DNA of 34,360 nucleotides from Verrucomicrobia bacterium 12-59-8 (GTDB lineage: Bacteria > Verrucomicrobiota > Verrucomicrobiae > Verrucomicrobiales > Verrucomicrobiaceae): assembly GCA_002279765.1 (NCBI GenBank), contig NCCR01000044.1:1-34360 (forward strand). Reading direction: 5' to 3'. Made by a program: the position numbers and the translations under genes. Below, piece after piece: positions 8,159 through 16,017 of this stretch (positions within the stretch are counted from its first letter, which is position 1; every line of letters begins with the position of its first letter). A model generated the notes under the pieces. The model ran no database searches. It had not been told where the DNA came from and worked only from the letters and a program-made list of their open reading frames with translations.

Positions 8159-8578
8159 TCAATCCTCGGGCATCAGCACGGGGATAACCTTGTTGCCGTG
8201 GCGGCGGTAGATGCGGAAATCCGCATCCAGTGTGAAGATCACGCTTTCTTTGTGCAGCTCTGACAGACGAACGAGGCAGGCATCGGCCAGTGACATGGGC
8301 CGATCACGATAACGACGCATCAGCGTCCGCAGGTCGGCCAGTTGATCCTCGATTTCCAGCGCGATACGGATCACGCCACGCTCCAGCAGCACAAACAGTG
8401 CGTCTGTGTCCACGCCTTCACGTTTCAGCAAAAAAGCGGCCTCTGTCAGCACAGCTTCGCAGGTCAGCATGGGTGGGCGGAGCCGCTGCCATTGCTCCAG
8501 GACCCAGGCGGAATGTTGCAAATCTGCCGCCAGGAAGGAAACCAATGGACCGGTATCCAGCAGCACCGGTCCTTTCAC
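8159..8578 (-). CDS. PIN-domain toxin of a second module
   Basis: The 139-residue protein has PIN-domain landmarks: Asp8 in LLDTGPLVSFL, Glu46 in CEAVLTEAAFLL, Asp99 in MSLADACLVRL, and Asp118 and Asp120 in FTLDADFRIYRR. It is as divergent from the neighbouring PIN protein as family members usually are, so this is not a recent tandem duplicate. It likely acts as an endoribonuclease. The start overlaps the stop of the ribbon-helix-helix antitoxin gene by four bases. Positions of the acidic residues are all intact. Confidence 0.9.
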   Translation of the reverse strand: MKGPVLLDTGPLVSFLAADLQHSAWVLEQWQRLRPPMLTCEAVLTEAAFLLKREGVDTDALFVLLERGVIRIALEIEDQLADLRTLMRRYRDRPMSLADACLVRLSELHKESVIFTLDADFRIYRRHGNKVIPVLMPED

Positions 8579-8817
8579 CGGCCGAAGCCCTCCATGTATT
8601 TGGGATTCGTCGCCAGGTCTTTAGGCAGCTTCTTGAGAGAGCCCGCCAAATCGCGCGCCAAGTCATAACATGAGGCTCCGGCGGCTGTCTCTGGTTGTTC
8701 GAGTTCGCGTTCCAAAGCCGCACGCACCAGCGCCGACTTCGTCATGCGACGTTGACGGCTTTCCTGATCCAGTCGCAGCAGCAACGAATCGGGCAATTTG
8801 AGAGAGATCGTGCTCAT
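8575..8817 (-). CDS. Ribbon-helix-helix antitoxin of the second PIN module
   Basis: The 80-residue product from ATG 8817 begins with the ribbon-helix-helix DNA-binding pattern STISLKLPDSLLLRLDQESRQ and RRMTKSALVRAALERELE. The C-terminal 35 residues (ASCYDLARDLAGSLKKLPKD, then a short tail with NPKYMEGFGR) match the toxin-binding tail common in antitoxins of PIN toxins. TTG at 8919 would add 34 residues without homology. The 290 bases upstream, up to darT, hold the promoters of both divergent units. Confidence 0.88.
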   Translation of the reverse strand: MSTISLKLPDSLLLRLDQESRQRRMTKSALVRAALERELEQPETAAGASCYDLARDLAGSLKKLPKDLATNPKYMEGFGR

Positions 8818-9054
8818 TGTGGCGCATGGTAATACACGCCATACTTTTCGGCAATACGCATTTTCCAAAACTGGAGACCAGCATTTGCCCACTGAACCGA
8901 GCGAGGCAGAGGAGCGCAAAGCCTGGAATGCTTCAAAAATTTAGCGGGTAAGGCCGCAGTGTTGGAAATACACCCGCCGAATTTGCCTGACCTTGGCTCC
9001 CGCACCCTTAATTTTTCTGCGAGGGGACATCAATCTAGGCAAAAACAACCATCT

Positions 9055-9088
9055 TTTAAGCAAATACAATTGTAAATTTAAGCAAATA
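9055..9088. promoter_or_regulatory. Direct repeat plus palindrome upstream of darT
   Basis: TTTAAGCAAATA occurs at 9055-9066 and again at 9077-9088, 22 bases apart, close to two helical turns. Between them lies the perfect palindrome TACAATTGTA at 9065-9074. The block ends 20 bases before the darT start. The spacing suggests an operator or promoter element for the DarT/NADAR pair. No binding protein is identifiable. Confidence 0.5.
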
Positions 9089-9108
9089 GACTTTAAATAT
9101 ACGGCTAT

Positions 9109-9621
9109 ATGGCCGTCATACTATACTCAAAGTTCACCATTACCCATCTTTATCACTTTACAGATGTAAGAAATATACCCAGCATAAAAAAGTTTGGCCT
9201 GCTTTCGCACGCCGAACTTCAAAGGCAAAGTGTAGAAGTGGCTGCCCCTGGCGGTAACGATTGGAGTCACGAAGAAGATCAACGAAGAGGCTTGGATGAG
9301 TATGTCCATCTTTGCTTTTTTGATCAGCATCCGATGGAATATATAGCGAAAAAGGATGGCCACATCGTCGAAACAACTTTCCTTAAAGTATCCCCCGAGA
9401 TTTTGAAAAACAGTGAGCTTCGTTTTACAGGTGAGGTGGCTAACAAATCTGGTTCCAAACTGTTGACGCTTGAGCAAGCTGTTGATCTACTTGATTTCGA
9501 AGTGATCGGAACCAGAACAGACTGGAGAGACAGTGCAATACAGCAAAGATTAAAGGCCGCAAAAAAATATGAGGTGCTTGTGCCAAAAGCTATACCAGCT
9601 AACATGATAAGTTTTACGTGA
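9109..9621 (+). CDS. darT: DarT-like DNA ADP-ribosyltransferase toxin
   Basis: The 170-residue protein carries the NAD-binding start of the DarT family (HLYHFTDVRNIPSIKKFGLL; His16, Thr18 and Asn22 fit the family positions) and a C-terminal KKYEVLVPKAIPANMI, where Glu155 lies at the usual catalytic glutamate. DarT enzymes transfer ADP-ribose from NAD to a base in single-stranded DNA and block replication. It is shorter than the approximately 200-230 residues usual for classic DarT, which fits the DarT1 branch. The following NADAR-like gene overlaps by one base, replacing the macrodomain antitoxin DarG. Both genes are clearly more AT-rich than their surroundings, which suggests transfer. DarT-type systems also act in phage defence in some bacteria. 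Confidence 0.85.
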   Translation: MAVILYSKFTITHLYHFTDVRNIPSIKKFGLLSHAELQRQSVEVAAPGGNDWSHEEDQRRGLDEYVHLCFFDQHPMEYIAKKDGHIVETTFLKVSPEILKNSELRFTGEVANKSGSKLLTLEQAVDLLDFEVIGTRTDWRDSAIQQRLKAAKKYEVLVPKAIPANMISFT

Positions 9622-10460
9622 TGGCTGAACGTCCCATTTTTCTATCTTGCACCACGGGTGAACTATTTGTCCGAGAGATCTCCTTGTCATTCCATTGGAA
9701 CCCGGGCTTCGCTTCTGTTCAAAAGCAAAAAAATGTTGCGGCTTTACATGCCGCTGCCGCAGAAATTGGATATACCCCCATCCTTGAGATCTCCACAAAG
9801 TCGGAACATCGACTTGGAGTGCGAATGAGCGCGTTTAACCTTAAGGTAGAAATGCCAAGTGGTGAATTGATTCCGCTTGAATGCGCATTTCAAGGCAGCA
9901 AAATTTTCGAACATGGTGGTCCTTTTCGGGATATATATAATTTCGAAAGCGGGGAAGCGAAAAAAGATGAGCGAATTCGCTCCAATGGAAAAATCATAGG
10001 CTTTGATTTTGATGGCATCCGAATTCCAAGTGAACCCAAAACTGCTTTCTACGATTGGTTATATGCTCGTGCACTAGCTCCTCATCGCGAATTTTTGCAG
10101 TGTTTGGACTCCTACGCTGGTTTTAGTGACATTGAATTTAATCCCGAACGCTCATTAAACTGCCAGGCGAGGTCAGCGGCGCTTTTTGTGGCATTGGAAA
10201 AGAGAGACCTTTTAAAAAAGGTCACAGACTCTCCTGCCGTGTTTATAGAAACAGTGAGATCTCACTTAGAATATTCTACACCGCCCAGAGCTTCGGGAAA
10301 AAAAGGGAGCGAAAACCGAGTGTTAGAATTCGGAAAAAGTACTGAACAGCCCATCATCATCCCACTTGCCGAAGCGGTCACCAGTCCAGAAGAACTAACC
10401 GTTGTGCGTGAAAAGATTAACGAGATTATCATGTGGATTAACTCCCAGAAAAATCGTTGA
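9621..10460 (+). CDS. NADAR-like antitoxin partner of DarT
   Basis: The 279-residue product starts at ATG 9621, whose A is the last base of the darT stop (TGATG), so translation is coupled. Family features: WNPGFASVQKQKNVAALHAAA near residue 25, LECAFQGSKIF near 85-95, which resembles the conserved EHYFQ.KF motif of NADAR/YbiA proteins, and FSDIEFNPERSLNCQARSAAL near 170-190. I recognise this as the NADAR-type protein linked to DarT1, for which NADAR was shown to remove ADP-ribose from guanosine. This function is carried over by homology and pairing, not seen directly. The C-terminal 60 residues are variable and of unknown role. Base composition is low in GC like darT. Confidence 0.78.
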   Translation: MAERPIFLSCTTGELFVREISLSFHWNPGFASVQKQKNVAALHAAAAEIGYTPILEISTKSEHRLGVRMSAFNLKVEMPSGELIPLECAFQGSKIFEHGGPFRDIYNFESGEAKKDERIRSNGKIIGFDFDGIRIPSEPKTAFYDWLYARALAPHREFLQCLDSYAGFSDIEFNPERSLNCQARSAALFVALEKRDLLKKVTDSPAVFIETVRSHLEYSTPPRASGKKGSENRVLEFGKSTEQPIIIPLAEAVTSPEELTVVREKINEIIMWINSQKNR

Positions 10461-10479
10461 GCAATAACACGATAGACTC

Positions 10480-11721
10480 TCACCCCGCCGCCGCGAGGAT
10501 GCCTGCTGCTTTGTGCAGCGTCTCTTCGTATTCGTGCTGGGGGACGGAGTCGGCGACGATGCCGGAGCCGACGTGGAAGGTGATTTGATCGCCTTGTTGC
10601 ACGGCGGTGCGGATGGCGATGTTCCACTGGCTGCGGCCGTCGAAGCCGAACCAGCCGATGGCGCCGGTGTAGAGGCCGCGGGGGTGGGGCTCGAGTTCGG
10701 TGATGATTTCGGTGGCGCGTTTTTTGGGGGCGCCGGTGATGCTGCCGCCGGGGAAGCAGGCGCGGAAGGCATCGACGTGATCGATGTGCGGGCGCAGGGT
10801 GCCGGTGACGGTGGAGACGAGGTGGAAGACCTGGGCGAAGCTTTCCACGCGCCAGAGTTCGGGGACGGCGACGCTTCCGAATTCGCAGACCTGGCCGAGG
10901 TCGTTGCGCTCGAGATCGGTGATCATGAGGAGTTCGGCGCGTTCTTTGGCCGAGGTGGTGAGTTCGTGCATGGCGGCGGCGTCACGCCCGGGATCGGCAG
11001 CAAAACGCGGACGCGTACCTTTGATAGGACGTGTGGCAATGCGTGAGCCCTGCATGCGGAGGAACAATTCGGGCGAGGCGGAGAGCACGTTGGTCCCGGC
11101 GAGTTGCATGAAGGCGGCATGCGGCGCGGGGGAAACAGCGCGCAGTTTTAAATAGAGTGCGAGTGCATCGGCATCCTGCGGCCATGCTGCCTGCCACGGG
11201 TAGGAGAGGTTCACCTGATAGATGTCTCCGGCGGCGATGTAGCGCTGTGCGCGCTCGACCATGCGCAGGAAGTCTGCGCTGCGGACACGGGGCTCGAAGT
11301 GAAGAGACGGCGCGGCAGGAGGTGTGCTGCTGGAGGGTTGCCATTTAAAATCGCCGAATTCGAACCACTTCGCCATGTCATGATGATAGACGAGGCCGTG
11401 CGGGTAGATGCCGAAGACGAAATGGCCGTCATAGCCGACCCAGCCGTAGAGACCGCCCGCCGAGGCGCGGGGAATGCGCAAGGCGGCACGTACTTTTTCC
11501 CAGTCCTGGTCGATGTGGCCCTGCAAAATTGCGACGGGCTCGGCGGAGATGACGGAAATGGCTCCTGGCGTGGCCAAAGACGAGTCCATCCAGACCAAGC
11601 CCTCGCGATGGCACAGTTGTGCCGCGATTTCGGCGGGAGTGTGAGAAAAATCGCACGGACGATAGTGCGGTGACGTTTCAATGGCATGAGAGAACAGCGG
11701 CAGGGAGTGACCTTCCGGCAT
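10480..11721 (-). CDS. pabB: Aminodeoxychorismate synthase component I
   Basis: The 413-residue protein is a chorismate-binding enzyme: GDIYQVNLSYPW, ASPELFLRM, PIKGTRPR near residue 230, then ELLMITDLERNDLGQV, FPGGSITGAPKKRA and GLYTGAIGWFGF. PIKGTRPR is the motif of PabB, where TrpE has PIAGTRxR, so it should convert chorismate and ammonia to 4-amino-4-deoxychorismate for folate synthesis. The conserved lysine in PIKGT supports this. ATG 11721 is used; ATG 11745 or TTG 11763 would lengthen it slightly. No pabA or pabC is adjacent. The divergent gene starts at 11795 if its GTG is correct, which leaves a small shared promoter region. Confidence 0.9.
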   Translation of the reverse strand: MPEGHSLPLFSHAIETSPHYRPCDFSHTPAEIAAQLCHREGLVWMDSSLATPGAISVISAEPVAILQGHIDQDWEKVRAALRIPRASAGGLYGWVGYDGHFVFGIYPHGLVYHHDMAKWFEFGDFKWQPSSSTPPAAPSLHFEPRVRSADFLRMVERAQRYIAAGDIYQVNLSYPWQAAWPQDADALALYLKLRAVSPAPHAAFMQLAGTNVLSASPELFLRMQGSRIATRPIKGTRPRFAADPGRDAAAMHELTTSAKERAELLMITDLERNDLGQVCEFGSVAVPELWRVESFAQVFHLVSTVTGTLRPHIDHVDAFRACFPGGSITGAPKKRATEIITELEPHPRGLYTGAIGWFGFDGRSQWNIAIRTAVQQGDQITFHVGSGIVADSVPQHEYEETLHKAAGILAAAG

Positions 11722-11752
11722 TTTGAACGAAGAACCCTGGAGCATTGACACT

Positions 11753-11798
11753 AGGAGGCCCAAATCGTACCATGAGCGTCTTTTTCAGCAACTTGTGA
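11753..11798 (+). promoter_or_regulatory. Possible leader: AGGAGG, eight-codon ORF, coupled GTG start
   Basis: AGGAGG at 11753-11758 is the strongest Shine-Dalgarno sequence nearby. Its nearest ATG (11772-11774, 13 bases on) opens an eight-codon frame, MSVFFSNL, ending in TGA at 11796-11798. That stop overlaps a GTG at 11795-11797 in the frame of the TPR gene. This could be a translationally coupled leader. The alternative is that the TPR gene starts at TTG 11723 and the two AGG codons are coding. Confidence 0.35.
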
Positions 11799-13090
11799 CT
11801 CCACCATCCACCATTCTGGCTTCCGAACGTGATCGCTCCTCAGCGCTTGCCTGGGGTACGCTGTGCGTGCTGGCGGTGGTGCAGATGAGCCTGGCGCTGA
11901 AACTGCTCACCGTGACACGTGACCCGGCAGCGGGAATCAGGCCCGTGACAACTGCGCCGTCACCGACGGCCCCTGCGCCGAGCATGGTGCCGGAGATTGG
12001 CCAGATCGCCCAGCCGACGCGTGTCATTGCGCCGCCACTGCCGGGCTCGCTGATGCCAGCGCCTGCACCAGCGGTCCCCGTTTACAATGGTCCGCCACCC
12101 ATTGGCTCGTTCAGCCAGAGCGGAGCTGCAACGCCTGCCCCTTCGTTTATTGCCCAGGCACCGCCTGCCACCGCAGCTCCTTTCGTTCCAGCGCCCGCAC
12201 CTGGCATGCCTGCGGCTCCGCAGACTGCCGCTTTTCCTTCTGCCACTGCCACGCCTGGACCGGCACCCACGAGGACGATACCGCCTGAATTCGCCACCAA
12301 ACCGGATCCCGCCACGGCGCTGCTGCGTGACGTGAACTATGTGATCACTTCGGCCAAGGAAATCCGCGGCATGAGCGACATGCAGCAGGCGCTGGAACTG
12401 CTGCGAAAGGCGGACGAACTCAACCCGGACCATCCGGCGATCATTGCCGAGATGGCGCAGACCTATGAACAGATGGGCCTCACGGCCAAGGCCACGGACG
12501 CCTGGCGGCGCATTCAACTGCTCGGGACCACGAAGGCGGGCAGTTATTTTGAGCTTGCCACGCGGCGGCTGGGCTCGGGCTCTGCGGCGGTGACGGCACC
12601 GGCGCTGTCCGCAGGTTCCGGAGCTGAGAGCGAAAAGTTTCTGCGCCTGGGCGCGTGCCAGGTGGCCCGCGATTTCACGATCAACGCCGGCGAGCGCTAC
12701 GTGCTGCGTGTCCCCATCGTGAGGGCGGGCAACCGTACCATCAACGGGCAGGAGCTGAACCTTGAGGTGTTCTTTTTTGATCGGGTGAACCATGAAAAAG
12801 TGGCGCTGACCATCGCGCCCGAACCGGTGGAAACGTGGCAGTCCGCTCCGGTGGACTGGGCCGGCACCGGTGAGGAGCTGCTGGATGTCGTTTATCACCT
12901 GCCTGCACTTTCCGCCGCCGAAATCCAGCAGCATGGACGCCGCACTTACTACGGGTACATGCTCCGGCTCTACTACAACAACAAACTCCAGGATGTGGCT
13001 GCCGAGCCCCGCGATCTCCTGGAGTTCGGATCCGCACCAGGCAGCGTTCCTGCGGGTGTCAATCCGCTGCTCCCGCCCATGGGAAAATGA
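11795..13090 (+). CDS. Membrane-anchored TPR protein with Ala/Pro-rich linker
   Basis: The product (431 residues from GTG 11795, 455 from TTG 11723) has a cytoplasmic stub, one membrane helix (WGTLCVLAVVQMSLALKLLTV), a long Ala/Pro linker, and TPR-like helices (DMQQALELLRKADELNPDHP, EMAQTYEQMGLTAKATDAWRR). The C-terminal domain of about 150 residues (FLRLGACQVARDFTINAGERYVL onward in pieces) is beta-rich and seems lineage-specific. GTG is preferred because it gives a compact N-terminus and leaves promoter space. The gene is first of a three-gene operon with the pseudokinase/FGE-like protein and a secreted protein, with gaps of 19 and five bases. It may scaffold an envelope signalling assembly, which is inference. 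Confidence 0.75.
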   Translation: MTPPSTILASERDRSSALAWGTLCVLAVVQMSLALKLLTVTRDPAAGIRPVTTAPSPTAPAPSMVPEIGQIAQPTRVIAPPLPGSLMPAPAPAVPVYNGPPPIGSFSQSGAATPAPSFIAQAPPATAAPFVPAPAPGMPAAPQTAAFPSATATPGPAPTRTIPPEFATKPDPATALLRDVNYVITSAKEIRGMSDMQQALELLRKADELNPDHPAIIAEMAQTYEQMGLTAKATDAWRRIQLLGTTKAGSYFELATRRLGSGSAAVTAPALSAGSGAESEKFLRLGACQVARDFTINAGERYVLRVPIVRAGNRTINGQELNLEVFFFDRVNHEKVALTIAPEPVETWQSAPVDWAGTGEELLDVVYHLPALSAAEIQQHGRRTYYGYMLRLYYNNKLQDVAAEPRDLLEFGSAPGSVPAGVNPLLPPMGK

Positions 13091-13109
13091 TCGCCACTGA
13101 CACGCCTGC

Positions 13110-15083
13110 ATGACTCTTTTGTTTGTCGATTCCAATGCCGCACTGCGCGGCATGCGCACCACTTGGCTCAGGGACAACCTCCCAGGCTACACTGTGGTCG
13201 ATTTCCCCGAGTCGTCTCTTGCGGCCAAGTGGATCGCCAAGGCAGACTCGCTCGACATCCTCGTGACCGAAGCGATCTTCCCCACGCAGGAAACTGGCTT
13301 CGCGCTGCGCGACACGGCGCGTGCGCGTTTTCCGCAAGTGCGTGTGCTTTTCAGCACGCGCTATGACCTGACCGGATTTGAGGATCAGATCGCCGACGGC
13401 CTCGTGCTGAAAGACGCGCCTTACACGCCGGAGAAGCTGCTGGAGCGCGTGCGTGCGCTGCTTTCGCAGCCGGTCGAGTCCAATGAACCGCCGCCCGTCA
13501 TGGTGCCGGGCACGGTGCTGGGGAACTATCAAGTGCTGGAGCGGCTCTACATTGAAACGGAGTCGGAAACGTACCGAGCGCTGCAGATCACGGTACAACG
13601 CCCGGTGGCGCTGGTGCTGCTGAAGCCGGAGCATCTGCAGCAGCCGGAAGTGGTGGCCAAGTTCAAAGAACGTGAACGGGTGAAGGCCTCGCTGATGCAC
13701 CCGCGCATCGCGCCGCTGTATGAGGCGGGCGAAACGAACGGCTGGCTGTTCTACACACGCGAACTGCCGCGTGGCCGCAGCTTGTCCGAAATCGAGCTGA
13801 CCGATGAACTGCTCAGCGAACGCCGTCTAGCCGAGGTGTTGTTCGGCGTGGCGGAGGCCATGCAGTTTGCCACGGAGCGCGGTTACCACCATCGCAGCAT
13901 CACACCACGGGACATTTACATCGATGCCGACCATCAGGCGAGCATTGTGAATTTCTTCCGCCCGACGGTGGCCAAAAAGCGGGATGCGCAGGCGGATGTG
14001 AAAGCGTTTCTCAACCTGATGCGCCCCGTCGCCGCCGAGGGCAAGGCCCGCGGCCTGCTGCAGTCGCTGGCAGCAGCGAGCCACGACTGGAACGGCCTGC
14101 TGCATGCCCTGGACGATGTGCGTGACGACATGCGTGAGCGCAGCATCGTGCGTAAAATCGAGGCGGAGACGCTGCCGGTCGATGTGAACGGCACCAAACC
14201 CTGGTGGGTGTGGGTGATGATCGCCCTCATCCTCGTGGTGGTAGCGGGACTCGGCGCTCTGATGAACGGCCAGAACACGACGCCGACCGCCAATGCATCG
14301 GCGCTCCCTATTCAGATGGTGCGTATCCCGGTCGGCCCCTTCGTGTACCAAAAGAATGAAAAGATCCGACTGCCGGAGTTTTGGATCAGCAAGCATGAGG
14401 TCACCATCGGCCAGTATGCCGAATTCCTGAAGGCTTTGAAAACTTCCACGCCGGGGGCGTTCGATCACTCGTTGCAGCCCAAAACCAAAACCAGCCACGA
14501 ACCGGTGAAGTGGGGCCAATACTATGCGGCCGCCAAAACGGGCACCACCTTCAATGGTGAGAGCATCACGCTCAACACGCCCGTCTCCCAGGTGGACTGG
14601 TGGGATGCGTACGCCTTTGCCAAGTGGAAAGGCCAGCGCCTGCCAACGGAGCAGGAGTGGGAAAAAGCCGCCCGTGGGGACCACGGCCTGATCTACCCCT
14701 GGGGCAACCAGCCCAACAGCAAAGCCGCCAATCTCGGCGATGATTACGATGCCTCCCCCAAAGGCAGAGGGGGCAAGCTGGACGGGTTCAATCTCTGGGC
14801 GCCGATCACACGCGTCACGCTGGATGTCAGCCCCTACGGCGTGTGTGACATGGCTGGCAATGTCAGTGAATGGACGGCGGGTGAAAGCGTGTCCGGCGAA
14901 TGGCCCTCACACCCGGATTACATCGACATCAAGGTGCCCGTCGTGCGCGGCGGACATTTTGGTCTGAAGAGCAACGACCAGCTTCTTACTGACAGACGCT
15001 TTCCAGAATCCGCAAATGAGGCTACACTCGCCCGCGGTTTCCGCACCGCCACCAGCACTGCTCCCGCCAAACCCAATCCCTGA
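13110..15083 (+). CDS. Receiver-like, pseudokinase, membrane helix and FGE-like domain protein
   Basis: The 657-residue protein has four parts. Residues 1-125 resemble a response regulator receiver (TLLFVDSNAALRGM, DILVTEAIF, a D-to-E type change at the phosphoacceptor). Residues about 135-330 have the outline of a Ser/Thr kinase: YQVLERLYIETESETYRAL, LPRGRSLSEIEL, YHHRSITPRDIYID. Key residues are lost: Val169 replaces the VAIK lysine, Ser263 replaces the HRD aspartate, and NFF at 281-283 replaces DFG. So this is a pseudokinase. Residues 365-387 are a membrane helix. Residues about 405-650 are a formylglycine-generating-enzyme-like domain (FWISKHEVTIGQYAEFLKAL, GQRLPTEQEWEKAARG, GVCDMAGNVSEWTAG, VVRGGHF) without the catalytic cysteines. 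It is likely a signal or scaffold protein that binds ligands on both sides of the membrane. Confidence 0.85.
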   Translation: MTLLFVDSNAALRGMRTTWLRDNLPGYTVVDFPESSLAAKWIAKADSLDILVTEAIFPTQETGFALRDTARARFPQVRVLFSTRYDLTGFEDQIADGLVLKDAPYTPEKLLERVRALLSQPVESNEPPPVMVPGTVLGNYQVLERLYIETESETYRALQITVQRPVALVLLKPEHLQQPEVVAKFKERERVKASLMHPRIAPLYEAGETNGWLFYTRELPRGRSLSEIELTDELLSERRLAEVLFGVAEAMQFATERGYHHRSITPRDIYIDADHQASIVNFFRPTVAKKRDAQADVKAFLNLMRPVAAEGKARGLLQSLAAASHDWNGLLHALDDVRDDMRERSIVRKIEAETLPVDVNGTKPWWVWVMIALILVVVAGLGALMNGQNTTPTANASALPIQMVRIPVGPFVYQKNEKIRLPEFWISKHEVTIGQYAEFLKALKTSTPGAFDHSLQPKTKTSHEPVKWGQYYAAAKTGTTFNGESITLNTPVSQVDWWDAYAFAKWKGQRLPTEQEWEKAARGDHGLIYPWGNQPNSKAANLGDDYDASPKGRGGKLDGFNLWAPITRVTLDVSPYGVCDMAGNVSEWTAGESVSGEWPSHPDYIDIKVPVVRGGHFGLKSNDQLLTDRRFPESANEATLARGFRTATSTAPAKPNP

Positions 15084-15088
15084 AGCTT

Positions 15089-15979
15089 ATGAACCGTCTC
15101 CTGCTAATGCTGATCCTCTGCCTCTGCTGCGGCCAGGCCCGTGCCCAGTACGTCACTAATCTCACGCTGTTAAAAAATCAGTTCATTACGGGAGAGCCGG
15201 TCGTGGCGGTGGTGACTGTCACCAACCGATCCGGTGCCGATGTGATCGTGGGCGGTCATGGCTCACGCGACTGGCTGCAGTTTGAAATTACCGAGACCAA
15301 CGGTCGCAGGCTCTCCCCGGTGGCCATTGGTTCAGAGGAGACCATCACCATGAAGGCAGGCGGCACGACCAAGCACAAGGTTGAGATTTCTGGAGGCTAT
15401 TCCACCGCTGATCTCGGCACCTTTAGCATGGTGGCAAACGTGCTGCATCCCATCTCCGGCCAGTACTACACCTCCAACAAGGTGCGCATGACCATCACCG
15501 ACTCGAAGCCAAACATGTTTGACCAGCCGTTTGGGGTGCCGCAGGGGTTTCCCAACGCCGGACGCGCACGCCGCTACCAGGTCATTTTGTTTCGCGAACT
15601 CGACGATCTACAGCTCTACTGCCGCATCACCGATGATCGCAGTGGTGCCTACATTGCCACCTTTCTGCTGGGACCTGCCATGATGGCGGTGCAGCCGCAG
15701 ATCAGCATCGACGTGCATAACAAGCTGCACATCTTGTTCCTGGCCCAGCCGCACATTTTCTGCCACGCGGTGGTCAATCCGGATGGCAAGATCCACCAGC
15801 GCACCTACTACCGTGATCCGGAAGGCGATCGTCCCTCCCTGGTGATGACGAGCAGCGGCGCGAAGGTGATCGGCGGTGTCACCTTTGATCCTGGTGCCCC
15901 ACCGCCGAAAAAGAAAACTCTGCGCAAGGCCTCCGAACGTCCGGAGGTGCTGAGCACGGTGCCGAAAATGAACAATTAA
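15089..15979 (+). CDS. Secreted protein of the pseudokinase operon, unknown function
   Basis: The 296-residue product begins with a signal peptide (MNRLLLMLILCLCCGQARAQ). An N-terminal beta-sandwich-like region follows (FITGEPVVAVVTVTNRSGAD; VVTVTNRS is typical of Ig-like or BsuPI-like folds). The middle has a repeated strand pattern (KLHILFLAQPHIFCHAVVNPDG), and the C-terminus is basic with a PPPKKK stretch. I recognise no enzyme motif. It follows the receiver/pseudokinase gene by five bases and is certainly co-transcribed, so it may be the extracytoplasmic partner of that protein's FGE-like domain. The function is not known. Confidence 0.75.
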   Translation: MNRLLLMLILCLCCGQARAQYVTNLTLLKNQFITGEPVVAVVTVTNRSGADVIVGGHGSRDWLQFEITETNGRRLSPVAIGSEETITMKAGGTTKHKVEISGGYSTADLGTFSMVANVLHPISGQYYTSNKVRMTITDSKPNMFDQPFGVPQGFPNAGRARRYQVILFRELDDLQLYCRITDDRSGAYIATFLLGPAMMAVQPQISIDVHNKLHILFLAQPHIFCHAVVNPDGKIHQRTYYRDPEGDRPSLVMTSSGAKVIGGVTFDPGAPPPKKKTLRKASERPEVLSTVPKMNN

Positions 15980-16017
15980 CGCAAGGATCGAATGACTGGC
16001 GGGCGTTATGCCTGACG

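Noticed and set aside
11960..13177. 405-codon minus-strand frame
   Set aside because: It is antisense to the TPR gene, Arg-rich and without motifs.
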